A program made the position numbers and the translations under genes. From Marinimicrobium agarilyticum DSM 16975 (GTDB taxonomy: Bacteria; Pseudomonadota; Gammaproteobacteria; Pseudomonadales; Cellvibrionaceae): a DNA stretch of 64,000 bases. The stretch spans positions 91,551 through 155,550 of the forward strand of contig NZ_AUHU01000010.1 of assembly GCF_000423345.1 (NCBI RefSeq), in the 5' to 3' direction. Under the pieces are notes generated by a model. It ran no database searches and was not told where the DNA came from. It saw only the letters and a program-made list of their open reading frames with translations. Below are positions 29,287-37,971 of the stretch, piece by piece (position 1 is the first letter of the stretch; every line of letters begins with the position of its first letter).

Positions 29287-31083
29287 TTGTATCTAAAAAA
29301 ACTAGTAATCTCAAACTTCAGAAAGATCAAAGAAGCTGAGTTTGAGTTCGCTCCGGGCCTAAATATTATTGTTGGCGCGAATAATATTGGCAAGACAGCA
29401 GTAGTAGATTCTCTTAGATCGTTATTGGCAGGACATGAAGAAGCATACTCACGATTTAGTATGGATGATATTCATAGGCCTATGGATGGCTCTCTTCCAT
29501 CTGGAGATATAGTTTTTCAGTTTGTATTTTCAGGTTTATCTATTTCTGATGAAGCTGATTTCTTGCCAGCACTAGTACCTGTTGATGCTGGTTATTTTGA
29601 AGCCCACATTTCAGTAAGTTATAGCTTAATTGATAAAGCCAGTGGCCGTATGCGACCAAAACGCTGGTGCGGCGAACATGAAGAAGTTAGTTTGAATAGC
29701 GATATGTTAGAAAATCTTAGAGGTGTGTATTTACAGCCTCTGAGGGACGCATCTCAGGGATTAAAGCCTGGTCGTAATAGTCAATTGGCTAGGCTGTTAC
29801 GATTGCTCGGAGAAAACGATAAAGCAGGTAAGGAAAATGTTGAGAAGACTCTCGAAAAGTTTGATCAGGATTTAAAAAAATCTTCTCCAATTGAGGCAAC
29901 TCAAACTGCGATTGTGAGCAGGCATGAAACAATGCTCGGTAAAAAACTGGCTCAATTGCTAGCTCTTGGAATTAGTGGAACTGACTTTAATCGACTATCA
30001 GCAAGAATTACATTGCAAGCAGATACTTTTGATATCGATCAGAATGGTCTCGGCTTTAACAACTTGGTTTATATGGCTGTGGTTCTTAGTGAAATGGCTA
30101 GAGATCCCACAGTAGTGTATCGTGGGCTTATTGTAGAGGAGCCTGAGGCGCATCTACACCCGCAGCTTCAAGCAGTTTTGCTGGAATATCTTCAGAGCAT
30201 AAAGTCAGAAAATAGTGATAGTTCTGTGCAGGTATTTGTTACCAGCCACTCCCCAAATTTTGCGAGTATCGCTAGCCTAGATTCTATTGTGTGTTTAACT
30301 GAATCCAAAGGCGACGTTAAGACTTTTCATCCCCGTGAAGTTAGGTTTGATTTAAAGAATAACGACCATTTAAAAAAACGTCAAAAATTAGAACGATATC
30401 TTGACGTGACACGTGCCGAGTTCTTTTTCGCTCGCAGAGTAGTCTTTGTAGAGGGTGCCGCAGAGCTAATATTAATAAGTGTTCTAGCGAAGAGGCTTGG
30501 ACCAGAATTCGATCTTCGAAAGCAAGGTATCAGCCTCATCAGTGTAGAAGGCTTAAACTTTGATTCATTTTTGCCTCTATTTGGGGAGAGCGCATTAAAA
30601 GTTCCTGTTTCAGTAATAACCGATGCTGACCCGCCTCACATAAAGAATGATCTAGAAGATATTGAAAAGCAACCGGTATATCCCGGCCTGGGTGACGACA
30701 TTGCAGTTTCCGATAATACTACTGCCATGAAAAAGTATGAAGATAAATTGGTTAAGGTTTTTCACGGGGTAAAAACCTTTGAGTATGATTTGGCTTTGCA
30801 TGAAGACAATAGAAGTGTAATGATTTCTGCGTTAGAGGAGCTGCACCCTAATATTAGCAAATCCTTAAACAAGGAAGTTGATATAGCCATCACAGAAACG
30901 GACAAAGCAAAGACTCTTTTTTGTGGCATGTTTGACCGAGGAAAGGGTAAAGCAAACGTACAGAAAGGGCGGTATGCGCAAGTGTTGGCGCAGACTATAG
31001 AGGATAATAATTCAAAAATTACAGTCCCTGAGTACATAGAGAAAGCTCTAAGGCACGTTTGTGCATTTGAAGGAGATGTCTAG
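29287..31083 (+). CDS. gajA: Gabija-type OLD-family ATPase/TOPRIM nuclease (GajA-like)
   Basis: 598 residues from a TTG with TAGGA 8 nt upstream. The N-terminal ABC-type ATPase has Walker A GANNIGKT (residues 30-37) and Walker B/signature segment VVYRGLIVEEPEAHLHPQ, with TSHSP as the switch histidine. A C-terminal TOPRIM domain carries Glu389 (VFVEGAAE) and the Asp pair 446/448 (ITDADPP). GajA proteins form tetramers that nick phage DNA and are restrained by nucleotides. The next gene is a UvrD-like helicase, the standard GajB partner, overlapping by 1 nt. The coding sequence is much more AT-rich than the flanking metabolic genes, in line with horizontal acquisition. An OLD nuclease of another system is less likely given the partner. 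Confidence 0.9.
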   Translation: MYLKKLVISNFRKIKEAEFEFAPGLNIIVGANNIGKTAVVDSLRSLLAGHEEAYSRFSMDDIHRPMDGSLPSGDIVFQFVFSGLSISDEADFLPALVPVDAGYFEAHISVSYSLIDKASGRMRPKRWCGEHEEVSLNSDMLENLRGVYLQPLRDASQGLKPGRNSQLARLLRLLGENDKAGKENVEKTLEKFDQDLKKSSPIEATQTAIVSRHETMLGKKLAQLLALGISGTDFNRLSARITLQADTFDIDQNGLGFNNLVYMAVVLSEMARDPTVVYRGLIVEEPEAHLHPQLQAVLLEYLQSIKSENSDSSVQVFVTSHSPNFASIASLDSIVCLTESKGDVKTFHPREVRFDLKNNDHLKKRQKLERYLDVTRAEFFFARRVVFVEGAAELILISVLAKRLGPEFDLRKQGISLISVEGLNFDSFLPLFGESALKVPVSVITDADPPHIKNDLEDIEKQPVYPGLGDDIAVSDNTTAMKKYEDKLVKVFHGVKTFEYDLALHEDNRSVMISALEELHPNISKSLNKEVDIAITETDKAKTLFCGMFDRGKGKANVQKGRYAQVLAQTIEDNNSKITVPEYIEKALRHVCAFEGDV

Positions 31084-32810
31084 TGGTTAAATTATCTATT
31101 CAGCAGCAATGTATTGTTGATTATCCATTAGATCCAATGTGCGTTATGGCTTGTGCAGGGAGTGGTAAAACGAGAACAGCCGTAGAGAGGCTTGCAAAGA
31201 TAAGAGGAGAGTTGGGGGATTCTAGATCGCATGTCGCTTTGTTATCTTTCTCAAACATTGCAGTGAATACGTTTGAAAGAATATATTCTGAAAAACAAGG
31301 ACCACATATCAATAATCGAGTAACTATAGATACGTTCGATAGTTTTATTACGAGTAATATTCTAAGGCCGCATGCATATCGTACAATGGGATGTGACCGA
31401 GTACCATTTCTTCTGAATGGGTCGGAGCCCTTCCTTCAAAACAAACAGTTGAAATATTGGTATGAGCCAACATCTACATCTAAAAGGCCTGTAGAGGGAG
31501 TAGGTATAAATGATATTGTGGTCAGAATTAACGATAAAGGATTTGATTTTCGCTATAGATTCGGGAAAAAGGAGTATTTAACCAATAATGGACTTGAAGT
31601 GACCAAAAGTTTAGGCCGATTCGGAGCATACACTCATGAGTTAGGTAAGTTTTGGGCATTGTTAACGTTGGCTTGTCAACCTGAGATACTAAGAGTTTTA
31701 GCTAATCGGTATCCTCATATAATTGTTGATGAGGCGCAAGATGTTGGTGAGCTTCATCAAGCGATTCTTGAGCTGTTGATTGAGCAAGGTGTCAAGGTCA
31801 CATTGATTGGAGATCCCAATCAATCCATTTATGAGTTCGCAGGTGCCGCTGGTGAGTTTATGGTCTCATTTAACGGCAATCCTGACATAAAAAGCTTCGA
31901 TTTGTCGACAAATTATCGTTCTATTCCAGAGATATTGCGGGTGGCAAACGCGGTATCTGGAAGAAGCGATAAATCAGATATAATATCTGATAATAGTTGC
32001 CACGGTGCGTACTACAAGGTTTATGATCCCAAGCAGATTAGACAGTTAGTGAAGTTTTTCGAAGGCAGGGTTGGGCAATCAGATTTGTCTGTCACTGATT
32101 CTGCTGTTCTATGTAGGGGGAACGCTGGTGTTGAAAAAATACATATGGATTCAGAGTGTGTAGGACAAGGAAGAATAAAATTACTTGCCTTGGCAGCCAT
32201 CCACAGGGGTAAATCCGAATATCAAAAAGCGTTTAAATTACTTGTAATTTGTATAGTTTCATTATTAGACGACGCACCTGACGACTTGGGCCCTATGCTT
32301 CTCAACTCCAGCAGATATCCTGAGGTGAGAGGTATGTGTCAGGATCTCTGGTTGTTTTTGAGATCAATAAATGATGGCTTACCTTCTGCCTTTCTAGAGG
32401 GGAGTACTACTTGGCACCCCTTGGTTAAAGAAAGGTTGATCCGGCTGCTAGATACTATAGAAGAGAAATATGGGTATTCTAAAACAAGTAATATAGGAAA
32501 CAAGTTATCTAGAAAAAGACTAACAGAAGAACCCCTAATGTTGGATCCAGAGTTGGCTTTAGGTGAAAATCTTACTATACGAGTAGATACCGTGCATCAG
32601 GCAAAAGGGGAAAGTCTAGATTCCGTCCTTTACATTGCAAATAAGTCTCATATCGATAAGTTGCTAAATGGGGTGGGCACGGAAGTTGGTCGTATTGGAT
32701 ATGTGGCGGTAACCAGAGCAAAAAAACTTTTTGTGTTAGGTGTTCCGAAGAGTGCAGCTAAAGAGTTGGTGCCCAAGCTGCATGAGATAGGTTTGAAAGA
32801 ATTGAAATGA
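31083..32810 (+). CDS. gajB: Gabija-type UvrD/PcrA-like helicase (GajB-like)
   Basis: 575 residues from a GTG that shares a base with the gajA stop (TAGTG), with AAGGAGA upstream. Superfamily 1 helicase motifs are complete: motif I ACAGSGKT (Lys29), motif II IIVDEAQD, motif III GDPNQSIYEFAGA, motif IV-like NYRS and motif VI YVAVTRAKK. In Gabija, GajB senses exposed DNA ends and works with GajA. The protein is a little longer than typical GajB, with a divergent middle region (about 340-480). It shares the AT-rich composition of gajA, and the two form one transcription unit. Confidence 0.9.
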   Translation: MVKLSIQQQCIVDYPLDPMCVMACAGSGKTRTAVERLAKIRGELGDSRSHVALLSFSNIAVNTFERIYSEKQGPHINNRVTIDTFDSFITSNILRPHAYRTMGCDRVPFLLNGSEPFLQNKQLKYWYEPTSTSKRPVEGVGINDIVVRINDKGFDFRYRFGKKEYLTNNGLEVTKSLGRFGAYTHELGKFWALLTLACQPEILRVLANRYPHIIVDEAQDVGELHQAILELLIEQGVKVTLIGDPNQSIYEFAGAAGEFMVSFNGNPDIKSFDLSTNYRSIPEILRVANAVSGRSDKSDIISDNSCHGAYYKVYDPKQIRQLVKFFEGRVGQSDLSVTDSAVLCRGNAGVEKIHMDSECVGQGRIKLLALAAIHRGKSEYQKAFKLLVICIVSLLDDAPDDLGPMLLNSSRYPEVRGMCQDLWLFLRSINDGLPSAFLEGSTTWHPLVKERLIRLLDTIEEKYGYSKTSNIGNKLSRKRLTEEPLMLDPELALGENLTIRVDTVHQAKGESLDSVLYIANKSHIDKLLNGVGTEVGRIGYVAVTRAKKLFVLGVPKSAAKELVPKLHEIGLKELK

Positions 32811-32918
32811 TATCGATCTGACGTAGCCAAGTAGGTTTTAACAATCCAATTAAGCCACTTATTTCAACGCTAAAACTTTTCGTTCACAGTAGGCGGGGCT
32901 TTTTCCCCAAGTGCGAAT

Positions 32919-32933
32919 GTCCGCTTCTGGCCG
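32919..32933 (+). repeat. 15-bp direct repeat, left copy
   Basis: GTCCGCTTCTGGCCG, identical to 33960-33974; the two copies bracket the uncharacterised gene at 32993-33940. Confidence 0.7.
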
Positions 32934-32992
32934 GGCGCTGACGTTATAATCTAATATATGACAACACCAGAATCCAGCATAAAGGATGAGCA

Positions 32993-33940
32993 ATGAATTC
33001 GGATCAATATACTCTTTTAGAGGAAATTTTGGCGGCCACGACGTCCCAATCTGACGCTGTCAACGCACAAAAATTCAGGGCGAAGAACCACGTATATCTG
33101 AATGACCTGGACGAGTTGGAACAACAGCATTACATTGAAAACACAGAAGGTCGCTACCGCGTTAAGATCCGTACATTATCGAAACTTGATAAACCAGGCT
33201 CCAAAGCCAACCATATCATTTTCTTATGTGAGCTCTTATTCAAAGTTTTACGCGGATTATATCTTGAACATGCAGGGGACAAAATCACACTGAATTCTTT
33301 AGCAAAGGAAGCTGATATTTCACGAAGTGATGTCAATAGAGCATTTCCCTATTTGTCCCAAGGCGGGATCCTAGGAGGTTGGACTAGCAATTTTGAAGAC
33401 AACGAGGCTTTTGCAACGCCTAGCGAACAGATTCTAAGATACAACTCTTTTCAGGAGGTTGTTCACCGCTACGACAGGGTGAGTAGTTCATTCTGTTTGC
33501 CCGTTGAATCTCAGAGCTCAATTCCATCACGTGATCCATTCGACGGACATGACTACATCAGTCAGATTAGAATTTCAGAAATTGAAATGCTAAAAAGTGA
33601 TGACTTTGATTTTGGTCGTCTAATTCAAATTTGCAAGGAAATCAATAGCAACGCCCATTACCGAAATTATTTAGCTTTGGGAGCATTAATCAGAATACTG
33701 TTGGATCATGTACCTCCGGTTTTCGGTTTCAAGACATTCAAAGAAGTTTCTGCAAGTTATCAATCTGGAAAGTCCATCAAGGCATCGCTTAAAAACTTGG
33801 AAAATAGCAGCAGAAATATTTCAGATGGTCTTCTTCATCAAAGGATTCGAAAGAAAGAAACATTACCAACTCTAAATCAAGTTAATTTTGCGCCTGATAT
33901 TGATGTTTTGCTTTCTGAAATCGTTCTTATAACACAATAA
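32993..33940 (+). CDS. Uncharacterised protein beside Gabija, winged-helix-like segment
   Basis: 315 residues, not recognised with certainty. AAAGGATGAG gives a good ribosome-binding site. Residues about 95-125 (LNSLAKEADISRSDVNRAFP) look like a helix-turn-helix. The C-terminal 100 residues contain FGFKTFKEV, a lysine/serine-rich linker and IRKKETLPTLNQVNF, a pattern I associate with proteins in phage-defence neighbourhoods, though I cannot name the family. No signal peptide or membrane segment. It lies 182 nt after gajB in the same direction and has similar AT-rich composition. It is flanked by two copies of a 15-bp repeat. A regulator of the island or an extra effector are both possible. 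Confidence 0.7.
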   Translation: MNSDQYTLLEEILAATTSQSDAVNAQKFRAKNHVYLNDLDELEQQHYIENTEGRYRVKIRTLSKLDKPGSKANHIIFLCELLFKVLRGLYLEHAGDKITLNSLAKEADISRSDVNRAFPYLSQGGILGGWTSNFEDNEAFATPSEQILRYNSFQEVVHRYDRVSSSFCLPVESQSSIPSRDPFDGHDYISQIRISEIEMLKSDDFDFGRLIQICKEINSNAHYRNYLALGALIRILLDHVPPVFGFKTFKEVSASYQSGKSIKASLKNLENSSRNISDGLLHQRIRKKETLPTLNQVNFAPDIDVLLSEIVLITQ

Positions 33941-34379
33941 GGATCGAGATTTTCCTTACGTCCGCTTCTGGCCGAATGCGGACGGCTGGTATGTATTGAC
34001 GAATCTTGTATATACTGTGCGGAATCTCACAGAAGGTTTAAAAATTTCCAGTGTGATGAAGGCTAATCCGTCTTGCTATTCTTGAGATGGCGCGACTCAC
34101 TGTATTCGCTCACCAGAACACCATCAACTAGCACATCTCGATAGCGCCAAGAAGATCACGCCGCCGTCCCATAGCCTTAACCTTGGATGCTTAACCTTTA
34201 GCCCGGATCTTCGTACCATTCAGATCAATATTTTTCAGACCAGAAGCATATTCCACCCGTGTTGAAAAATGCGAAACTAACTAGATTCCATTGACTGATG
34301 CACGCAATCAGAGCAATTCATTATTGCCGTTCATGTCATCAAGAGGGTAGCATTACCGCTGCCAACGCTAATACGCCAA
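33941..34379. other. Non-coding stretch right of the defence island
   Basis: Apart from the 15-bp repeat hairpin nothing is recognised. Short open stretches in several frames are broken by stops and may be remnants of lost genes. Confidence 0.4.
33960..33974 (+). repeat. 15-bp direct repeat, right copy, in a hairpin
   Basis: Identical to the left copy. Here GTCCGC pairs with GCGGAC 12 nt later, so this copy can fold into a terminator-like hairpin although no T-run follows. Confidence 0.7.
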
Positions 34380-34484
34380 ATGCCAAACTCTAACGGGCAC
34401 TTCTACTATGCCGAGCCGTCGGAGAAAGGCAAAAAACGCCGAAAAGAGCTCGCTAAACAGTTGTACGAGATTGGGTTAAGATGA
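34380..34484 (+). CDS. Possible small protein or gene remnant, coupled to next gene
   Basis: A 34-codon frame (MPNSNGHFYYAEPSEKGKKR...) ends in TGA overlapping the next ATG as ATGATG. The overlap suggests translational coupling. The very basic C-terminal half looks like a real protein tail, either a small protein or the end of a decayed larger gene. No ribosome-binding site is obvious. Confidence 0.3.
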   Translation: MPNSNGHFYYAEPSEKGKKRRKELAKQLYEIGLR

Positions 34485-34783
34485 TGAAAAAGAAAGATGT
34501 TCTTTCACCGCTGCTGTACTGTCTGGCGCTAACGGCAGTCGCTAGCATTCAAATTTATCTGCTTGTTATTTTCTTTGACTATATATCCGCAGGCCTTGGC
34601 GTCGGGGTATTTGCCGTTTATGGCTATTTATTGACTCTTATACTCGCATCTTTGGTGTGGCTCGTATCCTTCTGGCGCAAACGAAACCTATTAGCGGCGG
34701 CAGTGTACTGCGTGGCTGCTCTCGCCATCACTCCCGTTCTGATAACCCAGCCGGTATGGTGGTCTGCGCCACCCCTGCAATGA
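34481..34783 (+). CDS. Small inner-membrane protein, unknown function
   Basis: 100 residues with three hydrophobic segments (about 10-32, 38-63 and 70-88) separated by the basic loop WRKRN. No family is recognised. The segment coding for FWRKRNLLAAAVYCVA (34671-34718) has a near copy at 36979-37026, where a second, truncated gene starts, so this gene or a relative has been partly duplicated. Small membrane proteins of this kind are frequent in accessory toxin/immunity regions, but nothing in the sequence proves such a role. Confidence 0.6.
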   Translation: MMKKKDVLSPLLYCLALTAVASIQIYLLVIFFDYISAGLGVGVFAVYGYLLTLILASLVWLVSFWRKRNLLAAAVYCVAALAITPVLITQPVWWSAPPLQ

Positions 34784-34884
34784 TAGGCAGTGCTGGGCCC
34801 AAACATGGCGGATTTCTACACCGCCAAGATATTTACCCAGCAATTGCGGCTGTAGACCGTCGGAATTCTGGCGAGGATTGAATA

Positions 34885-35433
34885 ATGGCTGCCGTTTACC
34901 GTAACCCCTGGCTTTTGCTAGCAACGTTAGTCTCACTCGTCGCTTGCAGCCAAGCTTCACCGGAGCCGTCCAGTGACAGTAACTCCGCATCTCAACTTGT
35001 GGCAAAAAGGCTTGCCTCATCGGTGTCAGACTTGAAGTCGGAGATAGAACGCTGCGACAACATTGAGGAAGACAAAGGCGCCATCGCTTTTGATTCGGCC
35101 ATTCTGGAAGGTTCACCCAGGGAACAGTTGCTTATAGGCATCGGGCACCTTCACTTTCACAATCGATTTGAGTGCGAGAAGCAAGCTCGCCGGGCGGTGG
35201 CGTTCGATATCGGGACCATGCAAGCACTAGGCAGTTCGGATGTATCACCCGAGGAGCTGCAATCCGTGAACCGGTCACTGATTTACCCCTCGAAACAACA
35301 GTTGGAGTATGAGCTTCGATATCTTGAGCTCCCTAGCGACTTGAGGTCCGATCTGGAGGCCACCGTGGGTCAAGAGCCGTTTCTGTTAATGGAGACTCTG
35401 AAAGCGAACGACCTTACTGAGCGGGGCTCATAG
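34885..35433 (+). CDS. Hypothetical lipoprotein
   Basis: 182 residues with a lipoprotein signal peptide; the lipobox LVAC places the modified cysteine at about residue 21, followed by a Ser/Pro-rich linker. The mature domain is acidic and mostly helical, with two further cysteines (ERCDN, FECEK) that may form a disulfide in the periplasm. GAGGAT precedes the ATG. Family not recognised. It lies among other small exported proteins in a gene-poor accessory stretch. Confidence 0.7.
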   Translation: MAAVYRNPWLLLATLVSLVACSQASPEPSSDSNSASQLVAKRLASSVSDLKSEIERCDNIEEDKGAIAFDSAILEGSPREQLLIGIGHLHFHNRFECEKQARRAVAFDIGTMQALGSSDVSPEELQSVNRSLIYPSKQQLEYELRYLELPSDLRSDLEATVGQEPFLLMETLKANDLTERGS

Positions 35434-35845
35434 TATGCAAGCTGATACGGACCAGTCCCGTGGACGCCACTGGCTTGTACACGGCTTTCACTCTGGATGC
35501 GGCTTTGTACCTTGGCCGCTCATGATGCGTCAACCATACGGTGATTGTTAAGTGCATCACAGTTTCACGGAGCCGATGTCTGCTAAAGTTTAGGCCAGAA
35601 AAATTGCCTCTACCCAAACATGGAGTGTCAACGTGAGCGCCCTTCCCGATCAAAATCAGACAATGAACGTCCGCCATCAAGGCCTAGAAGGCCGGTACGG
35701 TCTCAAGCTACCCGATTGATTTAGCGATGTGAAATTTACGGTAGAGCGGCTTCATTCAATACCCCAAGACACCCTAGGAACGGCCTGAGCGCCACCTCGT
35801 TCCAACACCTTGACGATGTTACGAACTAAAAACTAAGGATACAGG
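35434..35845. other. Non-coding stretch with possible gene remnant
   Basis: No complete gene is supported. A 28-codon frame from the GTG at 35633 (MSALPDQNQTMNV...) ends in a stop and may be the remnant of a larger gene. AAGGATACAGG before 35846 is the ribosome-binding site of the next gene. Confidence 0.35.
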
Positions 35846-36547
35846 ATGAAGAGCTTTTCAGAGTACGCCTATGAAAAAATGATTGACCTGTTCAACAATC
35901 ACTCTCACGAAGTAGGAAGTCAGCTTAAGAAAAGAGAGCCAGTTAAGTATGAGGATTACGAGTCCACAGACTGTATAACTTATTCACTCAATGTAATCAG
36001 CTATGCTTTTAAGAAAATAGGTGAAGAAGAGGCGGCTCGTCAGGTATGGAGAATCGGCGCCAAGGGTACCGATCTGGCAAAATACTTGGTTAACTCCCAT
36101 AACTGGAAAGGCGTTTATATCAATCCCGATGCCAAACACCCTGTTGACTCTGACCCAGAACATACTTACACAAGCCATATCGCCACACAAAACTGCAAGT
36201 ACTACCAAATTCCCTTGGAGTATATCGTTCAGAACTACTCAGTCACCCCAAAAAAACACTCCGCATTTCAACAACTTAACGAAAGCTCCCCTGTCACCAC
36301 ATTAAACGAACTAGATATAGCAAGCCTGGAACAGGTATCGTTTGGCTTTGGTATATCGAGAGGCGGTATGCATACGTGGGTTTACGCTAAAGGAAAGGTT
36401 TACGAGGTTCATTGGGATAAAGTTGGCTCGGAACTGTACGAAGCCACATCCCTACGTGCCTTCCCTTGGATTAGCGGCGCAATATTCATTCCTTCCGATC
36501 AGTCATCCTATCTGACAACATCGTCTAAACTAAAGTGCGGGTCGTAA
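35846..36547 (+). CDS. Candidate cysteine-peptidase/amidase-like protein, possible toxin
   Basis: 233 residues, no signal peptide, family not recognised. The arrangement resembles papain/NlpC-type folds: Cys43 at the start of a helix (STDCITYSLNVISYAF), then a late histidine on a strand (GGMHTWVYAKGKVYEV, His176) and a further polar residue (His189 or Asp191 in EVHWD). Conserved aromatic positions around these support a Cys-His-Asp hydrolase. A well-placed AAGGATACAGG precedes the ATG. One base after the stop begins a small lipoprotein gene, an organisation seen for peptidoglycan-amidase effectors with periplasmic immunity proteins. Function is inference; a house peptidase or an inactive relative is possible. 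Confidence 0.6.
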   Translation: MKSFSEYAYEKMIDLFNNHSHEVGSQLKKREPVKYEDYESTDCITYSLNVISYAFKKIGEEEAARQVWRIGAKGTDLAKYLVNSHNWKGVYINPDAKHPVDSDPEHTYTSHIATQNCKYYQIPLEYIVQNYSVTPKKHSAFQQLNESSPVTTLNELDIASLEQVSFGFGISRGGMHTWVYAKGKVYEVHWDKVGSELYEATSLRAFPWISGAIFIPSDQSSYLTTSSKLKCGS

Positions 36548-36548
36548 T

Positions 36549-36947
36549 ATGTTTCGGTATATAGCCCTTATATGTTTCTCTGCGATCGTCGGTTGCGCAA
36601 CCATTGGCAATAAAAACACAGTTGTGTTTGATTACAACGATTTCGGGCCTCAGGTCATTGCCCACGAAGTCATCGGAATGGAATGGTGGCAATGGCAGCC
36701 CCACGGCGACTCAAGACCCAAGGACTACGACGTTAAGGTCGTCGTCTACCGCAACGTGACACTGGAAGACGTCAAAGCGCAGTTCCCTGTTGTTCCTGAG
36801 GAAGAACAGGATTATCGGTATTTGGAGTACGGAACCGCTCTGGAATACCTGAATGATAAAATTTCTGATGACGTATCTAAAAACGTTACGGATCGTCTTA
36901 AGGAAACCAGGGAAAGAGTCGTGAATACGCTAGGCTATAAATATTGA
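36549..36947 (+). CDS. Small lipoprotein, candidate immunity partner
   Basis: 132 residues with a lipoprotein signal; the lipobox IVGC puts the modified cysteine at about residue 16. The mature part is a compact acidic domain with the tryptophan-rich loop GMEWWQWQPHGD and a C-terminal helix (DDVSKNVTDRLKETRE). The ATG follows the stop of the cysteine-peptidase-like gene by one base, so the two are co-translated. Anchoring in the periplasm would place it where a peptidoglycan hydrolase acts. No family recognised. Confidence 0.65.
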   Translation: MFRYIALICFSAIVGCATIGNKNTVVFDYNDFGPQVIAHEVIGMEWWQWQPHGDSRPKDYDVKVVVYRNVTLEDVKAQFPVVPEEEQDYRYLEYGTALEYLNDKISDDVSKNVTDRLKETRERVVNTLGYKY

Positions 36948-36978
36948 CACACTTCACGGAGAGCAGGACTCAATCGAG

Positions 36979-37218
36979 CTCTGGCGCAAACGAGACCTAT
37001 TGGCAGCGGCAGTGTACTGGGTGGCTATTCCTCAGCCGAATGAGTTGGAGGAAATAAAGGATCTTTACCCGGAAAATAGAACATACCTACCGCGTTCAGC
37101 CGTGTGCAAAGGCAATACGCTTATCGTATCTTACTGGTCGGGCGGTAACTGCAAGGAGTGTGAGGCGTTTGTGGTGCACTATGGGCATGTCAGGAAGCTT
37201 AAGCAACAAGCCCCATGA
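36979..37218 (+). pseudogene. Truncated partial duplicate of the small membrane-protein gene
   Basis: The frame begins without a convincing start codon inside LWRKRDLLAAAVYWVA, which matches the segment at 34671-34718 with about four base differences in 46. After that the sequence diverges to IPQPNELEEIKDLYPE... with Cys pairs (GGNCKEC) and ends at 37218. A TTG at 37000 could start a 72-residue protein, but the membrane segments are gone. It looks like a recombination product or a 5'-truncated gene. Confidence 0.5.
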
Positions 37219-37297
37219 GGGCTAACCCACCAGCAGCGCCAAAGTGCAGCGCATGCTCCGCTGGAGGGCACCCGGCAATTCGACAATGGCCTACCCG

Positions 37298-37804
37298 TTA
37301 CGATGCCAGCAAAGCGGCCTCAGCACCGTCTGCCCGGTTCTGGCGAGCCGGTGGGGGATACCGTATCGGCCGCTGACTGTTGGGCTCCAGCTGCTCGGCG
37401 AACTCGTCACAGGCGTTCAGGTACAGGGCGCCGACGCGTCCACGGATAGCCTGAGTGAACGTCTGGAACCGCTCGTAGGGGATGACCAGCTCCACTTCCG
37501 GTCTAGCCTCCCAGAAAGCGGCCGACCGATCCGTCTCGATCAAGCACCAATGCAGCTGACATTCGGCCTTGCGGGCCACCCGGTAGCCACCACCTTGGGC
37601 CTCCTCAAGCACTTCTCCCACCCGGACAGGGGGTAGGCTGCCACGCTCCTGGTGGTACCCGATGACGTTCTTCAGGGCCTGGTGCAAGCGATCAACATGA
37701 GTGTCGACCAAATGGCCAAGTGGTTTGCCTGAGCGGTCTTTCTGTTCAATGCCCGGCCTTGCGTGCGACTGGCTAAACAGCCTAAGAGCGATAATAAGGT
37801 GCAT
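37298..37804 (-). CDS. Hypothetical protein
   Basis: 168 residues on the minus strand. The composition looks protein-like (WCLIETDRSAAFWEARPEVELVIPYERF, with balanced charge) and better than the overlapping plus-strand frame. No signal peptide, membrane segment or known motif is seen, and the ribosome-binding site (AAGAAGTT) is weak. It may be a real gene or part of the decayed material that surrounds it. Confidence 0.4.
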   Translation of the reverse strand: MHLIIALRLFSQSHARPGIEQKDRSGKPLGHLVDTHVDRLHQALKNVIGYHQERGSLPPVRVGEVLEEAQGGGYRVARKAECQLHWCLIETDRSAAFWEARPEVELVIPYERFQTFTQAIRGRVGALYLNACDEFAEQLEPNSQRPIRYPPPARQNRADGAEAALLAS

Positions 37805-37971
37805 ACTTCTAACTTCTTAAGTTAACGGCGTGGAGCGAAAAGTGGGGCATGATCCGGGATTTTGACGCCTCTGTCCAGCCTGGGCCCTTGGCACCGCCCA
37901 CCGGTAGCTGGTCGCTACGCGCCGTTTACGTCGGACGCCAACTGGGACGGAGCTAATGCTGAAGTGATTTG

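Noticed and set aside
28878..34480. Search for prophage, integrase or insertion sequence around the defence island
   Set aside because: No integrase, transposase, tRNA or matching terminal repeats were found; only base composition and the 15-bp repeat hint at transfer.
35414..35680. 88-codon frame on the minus strand
   Set aside because: No start signal or motif, and it overlaps the end of a better supported lipoprotein gene.
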